From Rallus limicola (Eukaryota; Chordata; Aves; Gruiformes; Rallidae), in contig JAKCOZ010000003.1 in the NCBI GenBank assembly GCA_022605955.1, forward strand, positions 55,366,179 to 55,430,178: DNA of 64,000 bases. Direction: 5' to 3'. Of the stretch, positions 25,541 through 38,590 are shown in pieces. The notes under the pieces are model-generated. The model did no database searches. It was not told the origin of the DNA and saw only the letters and a program-made list of their open reading frames with translations. The position numbers and the translations under genes were made by a program. How positions within the stretch are numbered: position 1 is the stretch's first letter; each line of letters opens with the position of its first letter.

Positions 25541-26099
25541 TGTTGTGGTTTAACCCAGCAGGCAGCTAAACCAATCCCATAGCCATTCACTCACTTCCCC
25601 CACTTCACTGGGTTGGAGAAGAGAATCAGAAAAGTAAAAGTCTTTGGCTGAGAAAAAGACAGTTTAATAGGACAGAAAGGAAGATAATGATGAGGAGGAG
25701 GATGATAACAATAACAATAGAATATACAAAACAAGTGATACACAACACAATTGCTCGCCACCCACAGATCACTGAAGACGAGCTCCCTCCCAAGCCACAT
25801 TCTAAACCACCAGCCAGCTTCTCCCAAGTTCTGAAGCATGACATCATAAGGTATAGAATATCCCTTTGGCCAGTCCGGGTCAGCTGTCCTAGAGGTGTCC
25901 TCTCCCAGCTTATTGATCACTCCTAGCCTCCTCACAGGTGAGGTAGTATGAGAAGCTGATAAGACTTGACATAAATATGGCTTAACAACAACCAAAACAT
26001 CAGTCTGTCGTCAGCTTTAATCTGATCATAAATCCAAATCACAGTGCTATACCATCTACTGGGAAGAAAATTAACTGTGTCCCAGCTGAAACTGGGACA
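25541..26099 (-). mobile_element. Solo LTR, short type, with target-site duplication
   Basis: The plus strand begins TGTTGTGGTTTAACCCAGC and ends GCTGAAACTGGGACA, 559 bp with TG...CA termini. It is flanked by ATTGG (25536-25540) and ACTGG (26100-26104), a 5-bp duplication with one mismatch. Sense is minus: TTTAAT near 25663 is the complement of an ATTAAA polyadenylation signal. It is the best preserved member of the family here. No retroviral genes are present. Confidence 0.88.
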
Positions 26100-26104
26100 A
26101 CTGG

Positions 26105-28583
26105 CTACTGTAAACTGCTGAAACCTGCATTCTATCTCTACAGTAAAGAACCCATCAAATTAGGAAGAGTTCAGTAGCCCAAAACCAGTATATTAGCATT
26201 ATCTCTTAAAGCTCCAGGATGCCTTTAATCACTTCCTGTTCCTATGGCAATGGCGTTCACTAGGAAAAGCCTAAGGATTGTCTGCACAAGGGACAGGCGT
26301 ATTCAGGGGCTGACCCAATGGCATGCAAGCCATCCCCAGGGATGAAGAACTACTTTCTGCTCTAAAGTAATTTCCTCAGCATTTTATTTTAACACTACTA
26401 TAAATGTGCCCCGATGTGAATCTATCATTGAAATAAACCCGAAGCACAACACTTCTTGTGTATCTAACACTGGAGAGGAGATGTGAGAACAAACGTGGCT
26501 GATGTTACTTATGTTGTTTAATGCATTAGTAGAAGGTGTTCAAGTAAGATATTTTATAGAATACAGTAGAAGAGAACACATGCAGCAAACAAAACCTGGA
26601 AAGTAGAATTTTGCTGCAAGCTTTCTGGGTTTTTTTTCCCCTTTCCTCATAGGAACATTTCATACGGTTTAATGATCTCAACCTTCGAAGAAATGAATGT
26701 GTTATCACAAGGTCTTTTTCCTCTTTTTCTGTCCTTATCCAAACACAAAATTTTGAAAGCCTTGCCTTTCTTTTTCTTTTCTTTTTTTTTCCCCCCCTTA
26801 GGCTTGTGTGGAAATTTGTTCTCTTAATGTAGTGTTTAATGGAGTTGTTTTACTGCTTCCTCTAATATGTTTATGGTTTGTTCTGATATGTAGATAGATT
26901 AATAGAACAGAGGGCCTAAACTGACATCCAGGTCACCTATCTAATCTGACTTCCTGCATGTCATGAGCCGCAAAGGTTATGTCTACATCTTACAACTCAG
27001 CATGATGAAGAGATGCCTGAACTAACTCCAGAATCATAAATATTTTTGTCACATCATTATGGCATTCCTTCTGGGATGATTAGCTCAGTTGGAGCACTAC
27101 ATAACATAGCTATACCACTGCTGGATACAAGCTAATATTTTCACATGAGACCCCAAGAACACCCCAACTCAACATATTTCAACATGAGATTGCTTGACTT
27201 ATGTTGGCATCCCCTCAGTTTCACTTAGTTTCGGATGCTTGAGACAAGCTAAAGATAATGTTGAATATATATGCTTGTTTTTAATTTCATCCTTGCACGT
27301 AATTCATAATTTGTGTGGGTTTTAATATAATATTAGATATAGTGAAAAAATAAGATAAGAAAGCCTATCTTAAACATTCAGCTAGAAAAGTTCTGACATA
27401 TATGAAGACAAGATACTAAGCAGAACGTGAAATTATTCCCATTGTTTCTTAAGTTTATATGGCAAAATGTAAAGCCTTCTAGGGGAACTAGAGCCATGCA
27501 AAATTGTCAGCAGTATAAAAGCAGTAGCTGACTCTCTACTCCTTCAGGATCTTGCTTTTCATTTGCTTGTTGCAAATAAAATGCAGAATGCTTCTACTGA
27601 TAGAAGTTAACCTTAAAGTTGTTTGGGATGGCTCCATGGAAAACATGGAGCCAGAAGATCTCCAATTTAATCATTACAGCATATATTCCCAAATAATGAG
27701 TCTTAGTGTTTCCATTCCTGAGCAGTGTGAAGAAATCTGGCATCAGTGTGACCTGTCTTTCATTACAGTCTCTATAGACTATTTTCATGTACATGGAATG
27801 CATTCAAATATGTTTGTTTTCAGGTTAAGATGCTTCAAACAGATCAAGATAACAAAAAGAAAACAGCAAGAAAACAAGATAATACCCAAGCTTTCACAGG
27901 CTTACTCTGCACTAAAGAGCTAGTTTTACAAGAATTATCACAGCCATAATAGTCGCTGTTGTAATGGGGAACAAAAAAAATATTGTCTAAATTGTACTAA
28001 AATATATATAATTTTAAACCCTTGTTTGGTTGTTTTACTTGAATGAACTTCCTCTGTTTTGTCCTTCTCAGTACTTTGCATGATTTAGTTGCTAGTGAAG
28101 TGTCTCTTTCTGGCTACTTCACAACTTTAGGGTGAATCTATAGTGGCCTGAAACCATATGGTTCATGTTTCAAAAGAAACACTTCTTTTTCTATATACAG
28201 CCTAAAAGGGTGAATGTTGGTTTTTATTATACTGATACAGAAATGTGCTATTGTTTTGATTGCGACCTATGCTTCCCCTATCATCCTCTTGAGTTCAGGA
28301 TCATCTATAACTTTCACACTGAAAAGCAGTGATATGAATGTAAGAAGTCACTCCACTTTTCATCAGATTCCATTTAAGGCAATATCCATCTTTGCAATGG
28401 TAGCCCTACCATACAGGGTAATAAAAGGGATTTATGAGCCAGCAAACAGTTGCAAATGCATGTGTATGTATCTGCAAATGAATCATGAGCATGAGTCGAG
28501 AGTAAGTAGAGTTTGAGACTGGTTTTAAATGCTGCAGTTCTTATTTGGCTCCTTATTCATAACAAATGTATATGGTCACTAAA
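26105..28583. other. Unique AT-rich non-coding stretch
   Basis: The longest frame (27552-27923, 123 codons) has no motif that I recognise and is not supported as a gene. A tRNA-like A box/B box pair lies near 27081-27132 and a polypyrimidine tract ending TTAG near 26801. Confidence 0.45.
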
Positions 28584-29308
28584 TAGAATCATGGAATCCC
28601 AGAATTCCAGAATCCCAGAATGGGAGGGGTTAGAAGGGACCTCTGAAGATCATCTAGCTCAATCCCCTGCTACAGCAGAATCACTTACAGCAGGTTTTAC
28701 AGGTGTGTTGTGAATGTCTACAGAGAAGGAGACTGCACAGCCTCTCTGGGCAGCTGGTCCCAGTGTTCTGTCACCCTCAAATAAAGTAAGATTTCCCTCA
28801 TGTTTAGATGGAACTTTCTGTGTTCCAGTTTGTGCCCATTGCCCCTTGTCCTGGCACTGGGCACCACTAAAAAGATTCTGGCCCCATTCTCTCAACATAG
28901 GCCCTTTAGATATTTGAAGCACTGGTAAGATCCCTCTGTCTTCTCCAGGCTAAGCAGACCCAACTGCCTCAGCTTTCCTCATATGAGAGATGCTCCAGTC
29001 CCCTCATCGTCTTTGTAGCTCTCCTCTGAACTCTCTCCTCCAGTTCCTTGTTTTTATTTAACTGGGGAGCCCAGAGATTGACACAGCACTCCAGATGAAG
29101 CCTCACCAGGGCAGAGTAGAGGGGCAGGATAACTTCCCTCAACCTGCTGGCCATGCTCTTTTTAATGCACACTGCTGGCTCATGGAGAGGGTGCTGTCCG
29201 CCAGGACTCCCAGGTCCTTCTCCACAGAACTGGTTCCCAGCAGGTAACCTCCCCAACCACTACTGGTGTATGGAATTATTCCTCCTCAGGTGCAGAACCT
29301 ACACCTGG
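28584..29308 (-). mobile_element. CR1 LINE, 3' part
   Basis: It begins with tandem AGAATCCCAGAAT-type units (the 3' tail seen in reverse), followed by TTAGAAGGGACCTCTGAAGA and the CAGAGAAGGAGACTGCACA block. It then runs into the C-terminal polymerase region with CTCACCAGGGCAGAGTAGAG. The minus-strand frame 28969-29256 has recognisable CR1 C-terminal residues ([18 protein letters not shown]). It is 5' truncated at about 29308. It belongs to a different CR1 subfamily from the copy at 29600-29852. Confidence 0.88.
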
Positions 29309-29599
29309 AAACAAACAAACAAACAAAAAATTGAAAACAACTACATTGCTTTTTTAAAAAAATATCTGTGAAGGGGGAATAGCAGGAAGAGAAACAACTG
29401 TGGAACTGATGGCTATAATCTTCAGTTGCTTGTTTCCTTTAACATGCCATTTGCTTTCTCACTTTCACTAATTGTCCTTTTTTGTCAGGTGAAATTTTAT
29501 GCTAAACATCTGTTTTGATCAGCCATTAGTCAAAGGATCTCACTAGTTACTGGGATTTGAATACAGTATCTTCTGTAGCAGAATAAAGTGAAGATACTA

Positions 29600-29852
29600 A
29601 GCACTAATGGCACAAAGCTGCAGCAGAACAGGTTCAGATTAGATATTAGGAAAAAAATTTTCCCCAAAAGAGTTGTTGGGATGTGGAACAGGCTGCCCAG
29701 AGAGGTGGTTGAGTCACCATCCCTGGATGTGTTTAAAAAAAGGGTAGATGAGATACTTAGGGATATGGTTTAGCACAGGACAGGAATGGTTGAACTCAAT
29801 GACCTTACAAGTCTTTTCCAACCTTGGAATTATGTGATTCTGTGGTTCTGTG
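29600..29852 (+). mobile_element. CR1 LINE, 3' end with tail
   Basis: The plus strand carries the last codons of the CR1 polymerase. The frame 29588-29773 shows an [11 protein letters not shown] block and then [20 protein letters not shown], which is characteristic. After the stop comes the 3' UTR and the tail GATTCTGTGGTTCTGTG. It is severely 5' truncated, as is usual for CR1. Confidence 0.9.
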
Positions 29853-32800
29853 AAGACGTCCTCCTGCTCTCTCTAAGATGTGTATTGATGCAAGTCAGCC
29901 TTTATCCCACATGAGCATGCAGGTGAATGGTCAGTGGTCAATTTCCATAAACTGGTGCATTTAAAAGAAAATATTTTTTCTAACATACTACATATTAAAT
30001 AGTATGTTCTTAATCTTTCTTAATTTTACTATGGCAACAGAATACTTTACATCTGTATTGGAGTTTAAAAGTGGTGTTTGTTTTTTTATAAAAAAAGAAA
30101 GTGACTGACACTGAAGTATATGGACAGAGGAAAGTGTACCCCTCTATGAGATCATAATGGGATCAATGCTGGCTTGGTTTAATAAAATATTTATAAGGAA
30201 AAACAAGGTGATTTTTACTCATTTTTTAATCGTAATAATCTTGGTTGCATCTAGAATAAGTGTAAAAGCTCAGGGCAGACATGTGACATTTGGTTTGGTT
30301 TCTTTATTCAGTTGGGTTTTTACTAGAAGTGTAAGAAAAACACAACTTCAAAATTTTAATTTATTTACTGATGTTGATTCACAGTGACATTCACAGTGCT
30401 TTGGCTTGTGCGTGATCTTGAGTCCTAAGTTTGAGCACAGACAGGTATACTCCTCAGGACACACATGTATACACAATGAAAAGATGATTTCTGTTGCAGA
30501 GACATAATGCTGTTTTATACTAGTTGGATTTGTTTGTGATTACTTCTGGCATGTGGGGGTTTTATTTATTACAATTAACTAGTCTTTTTTTAATGCTAGT
30601 GGTATATAACTGGCCTACTAGTTAGCAGTTTAAACGTTCTTAGTTGGGAAGCTATACGCCCTATAATCAGTGACATTTTCTATAAACATTTATTTTGTCA
30701 ATAGAAAATGTCACATTCTGCAGGGCACTATGAAGTATGCAATGAAAATAAAGAGATGGCCTATTTCAAACAAACGGAGGAAAGTCAAGGCAGCAGATAT
30801 TTAATGCCCTGGTCCATCTGCCATTTGAAGACAGAGAATGTCTGTTTCCTGTCAGCTCTCAATAGGAAGCAAAGCAGGATGTAAGAGCTGCTGCAGTACA
30901 GAGGAAAAGGGCACACCAAACATCATTCATGTCAAGTCCATTGTTTGATCCATGCTTCTTTATCCTTTACATCTTTGTATATCCATATCATTTAGGTTTT
31001 GTCTATATGAACATGACATCCAGCTCTTGAGCTCACAGTCAGTTTTCAAGAACTTCTAATTTACATCCTGACCATGTAGCTAATTATCCTATAAGCATAT
31101 TCACACAACTAATAACAGTTATAATATTGTTAATAACTTCTGTTCATGTGCTTAGTTAGTCAATGTCTCCATAAAGTAACAGGAAAAAAATCTTCCATAA
31201 ATTAAGTGTTCCATAGCTTCAGAAGAGTTATTTCTGAACACCTTCTGTCTAAATCTTTGTTAAATGAACCTGTTGCTCCTGGTTCTTGCATCATGCATTA
31301 CCCTATATGTTCTACCATAGTCTAGAGGTCATTTGAGATCTCAGAGTCTAGGTGCCTCAGCAGGAAAATTTCAATGCTCGCTTCAGTGCATTTCTGGTCT
31401 AGCGTAATAAGATGTTGCTTGCCATAAGAAGTATTATAGATATGGGGAAAGAAGGTTTTGGAAGGAAATACAAACTTAGTTTTTCATTGGCTAGGAAGAT
31501 GAGGGAAATAATAATCAAGAGGTGACACTTAAAGGTGTCAATCTTCTTTGTGAGAGCAAATTTGGGAGTTCAGGTGTTTTTAATAGTTCATGAGGAAAAC
31601 AAGGCAAAAGAAGCTTGTGGTGTAAATTTGTTTACATAAAATTGGCTACTGGTAATGCTTTTCATGTCACTATTATGTGAGGCTTTTGCTTAGAAATTGA
31701 ATTCAGGTTGATTTTTATACCTTTCAGATGATAGCAATGATGCAGGACTGAAAATAGAAACACACAGTGCATAACTATACTGTAAGTACCTATTTCACTG
31801 AAGCAGGGCCATGCCACTGAAAAGATGATCAACAAAAAAAAAAAATTCCATAAGCCAAGTTCTATTTTGTCATTCCAGTACAGTGAAAGGAAAAGTGAAC
31901 TTCTTTAGTGACTTTATGTAATCCATCTCATAGTACTATTCATCCACAATTTAGGACTTGGAACACAAGATGCAAATGTTACCTGCATTCCCAATAGACA
32001 GTTGATTTACCTCAAGATTATGTATGTATGAATGAACAGAGAGCCCAAAAGCTTGCTTGTCTTCATTTTCCAGCAAGGAGTCTACTTTGCATCCCTCTGC
32101 ATTATCTTGCTTCCTTGGCACCTTTAGACCACTGCTCACACAACTGCAAAGTCACCACAGAGAATGTTGTGGTGAACACAGGCTGATCCCAAACTGCATG
32201 GACGTCTTACACTGGAGGCATGGAGTAACAGGAAAAAGAACCTGCTCTGATCCAGGCTTCTATACATTGACCTCTGAGATACAGTCAGGAGACAGCCCTG
32301 TGATGTTCAGTTTAGGTGACAATTGAGCATGACATCAAACACTTGTACAGATGAATCAAAGTAACAGTTGATTTCTTAAGAAGCTACTCAGGTTTAGTTT
32401 ATGAGCCTATACAAATATTGTTAATAGGAAATATCCTTGGCTTAAAAATCCTCTCCATGACCAGAAGGGTGCATTGTCTGCATAGAGTTAATTACTGCAA
32501 AATTTAAGACTGGGAAGATACGTACCATGTACCATGGGTGGAGTCTAGCTAAGTATTTCAATGTTGAAATAATGGCATAAGAAAGGCATCTTTTGACTGC
32601 CTATTGTAACAGTGGATACCCTCATGTGGAAAGCATTTTTACACCCTATTCATCAAACAGAAAAGCCTCCATTGACGCAGTACAATTGTAAACAGAATGA
32701 TTTTAAGAACCTCACACAAGAAATCTGACTGTAAAATTTTATGGTACTGCTGAAACTCCTGTTGATGTCATGTTGGCAACCAGCTAACTTCCTCAGCATC

Positions 32801-35800
32801 TGGTGCTACTACACTTGATCAGGTCAGTGGTGACTGGTACCAATACATATAAGAATGGGAAGGCTACTTATAGCTTGCTCTGGGAATGTAAGTCAAGAAG
32901 CATTAGTGCAATAGATCTTAACACAAATATCCCAGAATTAAAAAAAAACAAACACAAACACAAACCAAACCAAACCAAAACACCAAAACCAAACAACATT
33001 GACTGCAGACAAAGTTCAGCAGCTAACTCTGCTGAAAGGAAATTAAGCAAATAGGAACATTTCATGCAGAAAGCTTGTAACTTCAAAGATAGGAAATGAG
33101 AAATTTCATGGCAGTGTCTGAAGAAGATTTTCCCTGTGAATGCTAACAAGATTCACAATTAGTTGTTGGAGGCATACACAAAATTAATATTCTGTAACAG
33201 AACCAACTAAATGATTTTTTAGAACTCAAAGAGACAATACATAGGATTGCTTCAAAGACAGACTGAACTGTGATCAAATGTAATTTTCAGTCCCCATGTT
33301 AGGCCCAAAAGATACACGGTGCACAGATTATGTTAATTTTCCTTCAAAAGTGATTCCTCAGGATTTTAGCACAGCTGTTCAAAATACAGTTTCTTCTCAG
33401 AAATTAAATATAAAAAGGAAATCAATCTAGAAATGCTGAAACCCTACCATATGCTTCGGTTAATTTGACAAAACTTCTTCTGCCATTGCAAAGGTCCATT
33501 TTTCAAGGATTCATGAACATGTCATGAATATCTACAGTTCAGAAAATAGCCAACTATTATTCTGGGAAATTACATGGTTTGTTGACTGCCCCAATAACAT
33601 TCAGTTGAACTGCTTGTTAAAATGGTTTCCAGAAGTACAATTAATATTTAAAGTCTTTCTGCAGGCAAAAAACAGAGTCCTACAAAAATGAAATCTGTTT
33701 TCATCATTCAACCTAAACCAGATATTTTGTCTTGTGTTGATACAACTGGCTTTTATGCATAATTGTTTCTAGGATAGGTTCTTCTGTATAAAGTAGCATA
33801 AATCTGTGCTCTTCCTAATCAGTAGTAAGATTTATATACCAGTCATATATGAGGAAAGGAACCCTGGAAAAAAAAAAGATTACAAGTCACATCAGTGGTA
33901 TTTAGCAGTACTTTCACTAATTAAAATTTCATTAAATCTGGTGTAATGAGATTGGTGTAGGGTGGATGGCTAATTTTGCACAAATACTAGTGACAGAGTT
34001 CTAGGAAGGCAGGCTGAGGAGAGGATTCGTCACTCTGACCTCAGTGAATTTTGGTCATAGCCATATCTGTATGTCATAGAATTTATGGCATAACATGAGT
34101 CCTGGCTCTACAAAGGCTTACTCCATGTTTCTGAATCATAGCTGGGGTCTAGTTAAGGGTAGAATATTGGCATCTTGATGGGTCATGGCAGGGAGGGAGG
34201 TTGGTGCAGCTTGATTTCCTATGTAATAGCACCATCCTACATGGGATGTCCTTCTGAACCTGCTTTCTCCCTTGTGACAAATTGCACTTCTATATGAAGA
34301 AACAGGACAGACTGTGACTGTACTTTATATTATATCCAGTATGGAACAAAGTAGTTAATGTATTTCTGCTTATGCCTCTGTTTCTTACATCGTCCCCAAA
34401 AAAATGGAAGCTTTCATTCCATCAGAAGTGCTGCAAACATATACAAAATCACTTTTACCAACTCTAGACAGCTGACCATTTTTACAGATGCTGCATCAGC
34501 TCCTAAGAATATGAAAAAGTAAAAGATACTCAGATTTTAAACATTTGATTGTAACTTAGGTAAAACTAAGCAGCAGATCAGATATCCCACAAGGCCAATC
34601 TACAATTTCTAATTATTTTCCAATTACATTTCTTTCTGAAATGTGGCATGGAATCAAGTGGAGTAGGTCAACAGTCAAACTATTTTTTCTTGAGAAAGAC
34701 CAATTCCTTGTCATCCAACACAAGCATTAAAGGAAGTAGATGCATGAACTTTTCAAATGATTTCAAAACCCTCCTGTTTAGATTTCTTTTATTTTTTATT
34801 GCTTCATTTGTGAAACCAAGGCTCCTAGGACCTTGGTTTTTTCTCCTATATTCCCTTAAAGCTTTATATGTTTCCAGAGTAATGCATATGTCTGATATAA
34901 ATAGATGTAGTGTAACTTTCTGCCAATAAGACTGTAGAGTGCACCACCTTACAGAAAGTCAACTTTTACTTGAAGAAGTGTTCAATTAACTATAAATAGA
35001 TTCTTCAAGGTACAAAATACTTCTGAGACACTACCTAAATTATTGTTTTAAACCTGTAAATTCATTATCAAATGTATACATGAGCTCTTTGGTCATATAA
35101 TTTCTCTATCTTGTACTGAACAAAAAAAAAAATAATACAAATCCATTGTTAAGGACGCTCATTAAGCTTTCTATATTGCTGCAGATGTACTGTTATTATG
35201 TCACTGCAAAACACCATGTGAATCAATTTTTGCTTTAGTTTAATCCCAACTGACTTGGAACAAACAAACAAAACCTGCAATAAATCATCTTAACCCAAGG
35301 CATTCACAGAGGTTGGGATTTATACAGATTTGAGAGTAGAGGGGAAATGCTGAGACAACTAGCACAAGTTCACTTAGAAAGTAATCTCTAAGAAACTTCT
35401 ACTTATTTAGGTTAGAGCATTTGGTACACAATTGCTCAGGGTTCAGATTGCAGATTGAGGTGACCTCTTAATGGGTTCTAGCTTTGACTATAGGAAACAA
35501 TGACAGGTGAGTGTTGAAACATGATCAAACAAATTAGGCAGTAGAGAAGAGATCTCTGCTGATTCCCCATTATTTTTAACTTGGACATAAGTAATGTAGA
35601 GTCTCTGAGAGGAAAAATTATTTATTCTTCTGGGAATTTTCACAGACTTTTTCTCCAACAGAAGTATTTATAATATAAAGTTAACTGCAAATTCATTCAC
35701 ATAACTTTGGCAAAAGCAATAAAAATACTTACCTATTACCCTCTATCACTTTTAATGCATATTTTATGTGTCTGTGTGTGTGTATACACATGCACACAAA

Positions 35801-37860
35801 TTTACAGAGATTTAAGGGCAATTATTTGTTGCTGGGTTTAATCCAATTCTGGTTTGCATCCACAGAAATATTCTAGATCATACATAGACTTAGCCCTTTA
35901 AATATACTAGATCTAACATTTTAGAAAGAGTCTATGATAAGTAAGGACATATTTCTTTGCTTGCCTTGGCTACTGCTTAAACCTGATTAAGGACAGCATC
36001 TCTAAAATAGGAATAGAAGAGAATGCTGTTTGCAGCCTAGCTAAACCAGGGCTGTAGACAAGTTTGTTTGGGAAGATCTTATCTGAGTGATAACTGTTGG
36101 ATACTAATAAAAACAGCTGTCAACTTGATGTGAGTCAGCTTGACCAAAAGACAAGTGCCAGAAGAATCCTAGGATATAAAATTTTGATCGCTTTCTTCTT
36201 TTTCCACATAGCTTCACAAGATACAGTTAATAATTCAGAAGCCATACAAAACTTGAGGATGGTTTGTATCAGCAATATATGCACTAAATATTACAAAGGT
36301 CTTGTTTACACAAGGACTCTTGAGAAATGTAGAGTAATCAATTTAACACGCAAGTGCATTAAGCTCCTGTTCCCTTTACACTGCCACATTCCGGGGCACA
36401 GTGGCTTTTTTTCCGTTTAATCTGATACTATCCAGAAAGAATTAAGAGGTTCCCTCCAAAAAGAGGTCACAGCTAGTGGACAAATCCATTTGTATTTTGT
36501 GATTAGCTCTGGTTGATTATTTTTAACTTTTCTTTTTCATGTGTACACTGGCCTGAGCATAATTTTTGACTCTCCAGACAGGTACATGATTCAGGTACCT
36601 GATGACTGTTGATTTCCAGGCACAGCTGTAAGGTGTGTAGGTTAGAAGACTCCCAGAGAAAAAAAGTTTCTAGGAAAGCTCACTATAGAGCTGTCCTCCA
36701 CAATATCTCTTTCCAATCCCTGCAGCACGGGCATAAAATGTAACCATGTGAACTGTAAGAGGATACAAGCCTTGGGCCTGTTTAAAATAACAGCGAAATA
36801 GGTATCTGTCAGCAATATGTTTTGCATTACATTGGACAGAACATAAAACCAGGAAAACAACATAAATCATTTTATAACATAAGAAGCATTGTAACTGTGC
36901 TATAATTTATGTAAGTTTTTTTCACAGCACTTGATTTCATTCCTGCAAGCCTTCATTCTCTCTTTACTTGGTCCCAATTCTGCTTTGGAAACATCTCAAT
37001 TATTTTAGTACCAGTTTAGCAATTTACCCCAGAGTAGGAAATGGCACTTAGATGCATTAGTCAGGAGCTAAGGGATGGCAATAACAAGGTGAACCAGAGG
37101 AAAAAAGACCAAATACTGATGGATAGGAGAGGTCAAACTCTTTTGTTTCTCCCCAAGTGAAGGAGAGAAAAGGGGTGATGGGGAAGAAACAGGAACAGAC
37201 TCATGAAGAGGGCAGAAGGGACCAATAAGCCTGCATGGTAGAACTTCACCCACAGGTCAGGAATGTTAAACTGAGTCTAGAAAGAGAGTGAAGCACAGAG
37301 AGAAATTCTAAAAAAAAATCCCAGTCTAGTTTAAAAACAGGATTATTTTAAACTTTTTTTCTGGGAAAATTATTCTTGTAATTGCTATTCCAGTTGCCTT
37401 TGAGTTTTCTGTTTACATCTACCTTGTACTAGTGGTTGGACATGGGAATGCAATAGAATTAAAATTCAGAACATACTCTCTGTTATATAATGTAACCTGT
37501 TCTATTGGAGTTATATATGGAGCATGAAAAAACAGGAATAAATTAACTAAATTACTAAATATCTAAAGCAGACATTTAATTTGAAGTTTGGTCACACAAA
37601 AATCACTTCCATTTATGGGCACTAAAGATATGGATTTTTATACCATTCTGCTACATATATCTTGTACCTATATATGCATTACTGCTAGTGATTCTTTTAG
37701 GAAATTAGTATTTCCTTACACATTGTAAGTTTTATTCTGACAAGTAGCTTTTTACCCTTTTTGTAAATTTAGCATGCAGTGCAGCTAGACTTAAACTGTC
37801 CTGTTTTTATCTAAGGATGCAGCTTGATGTTACAACTAAACTAATCTAACTGTAAACTAA
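29853..37860. other. Long unique AT-rich stretch (8 kb)
   Basis: No recognisable gene or transposon body. It contains an A/C-rich simple repeat at 32939-33000 and a short TG/CA stretch with dyad symmetry near 35770-35798. Open frames are short and motif-free. Confidence 0.45.
32939..33000. repeat. A/C-rich imperfect (CAAAC)n-type repeat
   Basis: Irregular units of CAAA, CAAAC and CCAAA. Low complexity. Similar tracts lie at 42287-42325 and 60510-60605. Confidence 0.8.
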
Positions 37861-38333
37861 CCTTCCTTCCTTCCTTCCTTCCTTCCTTCCTTCCTTCCTT
37901 CCTTCCTTCCTTCCTTCCTTCCTTCCTTCCCTTTCTGTCTTTCCTTCCCTTTCTGTCTTTCCTTCCTTCCTTCCTTCCTTCCTTCCTTCCTTCCTTCCTT
38001 CCTTCCTTCCTTCCTTCCTTCCTTCCTTCCTTCCTTCCTTCCTTCCTTCCTTCCTTCCTTCCTTCCCTTTCTGTCTTTCCTTCCTTCCTTCCTTCCTTCC
38101 TTCCTTCCTTCCTTCCTTCCTTCCTTCCTTCCTTCCTTCCTTCCTTCCTTCCTTCCTTCCTTCCTTCCTTCCTTCCTTTCCTTTCCTTCCTTCCTTCCTT
38201 CCTTCCTTCCTTCCTTCCTTCCTTCCTTCCTTCCTTCCTTCCTTCCTTCCTTCCTTCCTTCCTTCCTTCCTTCCTTCCTTCCTTCCTTCCTTCCTTCCTT
38301 CCTTCCCTTTCTGTCTTTCCTTCCTTCTTTCCT
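37861..38333. repeat. (CCTT)n microsatellite, about 470 bp
   Basis: Nearly uninterrupted CCTT units (AAGG on the other strand). The interruption CCTTTCTGTCTTTCC occurs four times, near 37930, 37948, 38066 and 38306. The minus strand gives an open frame of Lys, Arg, Glu and Gly repeats only because no stop codon can arise in AAGG repeats; it is not a gene. Such a homopurine-homopyrimidine tract can form triplex (H-) DNA and is very prone to length change. Confidence 0.97.
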
Positions 38334-38590
38334 TTTTCTTTCCTTCTTTCTTCCTTTCTTACTTCCTTTCTCTCCTTCCTCTCCTTCCTTCCTTTCCTTT
38401 CCTTCCTTCCTTTCCTTCCTTCCTTTCCTTCCTTTCCTTTCCTTCCTTCTTTCTCTTTCCCCTTCTCCTTCCATTTTATTTTTCCTTTTCTTTTTCATTT
38501 TTCCTTTTCTCCTTCTCTTTTTCTTTCCTTCCTTCCCGTGCTCCTTCTTTCCTTCCTCCCCTCTGCCTCTCACGGCCCCACTTTCTCCCT
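38334..38590. repeat. Degenerate polypyrimidine tract
   Basis: This continues the CCTT microsatellite as irregular C/T sequence with few purines, ending in TCCCTTCTGCCCCACCC beside the CpG-dense patch. It appears to be an older, decayed part of the same repeat, or a pyrimidine-rich promoter flank. Confidence 0.85.

Noticed and set aside
26764..26801. Polypyrimidine run ending in TTAG (splice-acceptor-like)
   Set aside because: Pyrimidine runs ending in AG are common by chance here (another at 18541-18590) and no open exon follows.
27552..27923. 123-codon plus-strand frame
   Set aside because: No recognisable domain, no convincing promoter, intron or neighbour context; within chance length for the window size.
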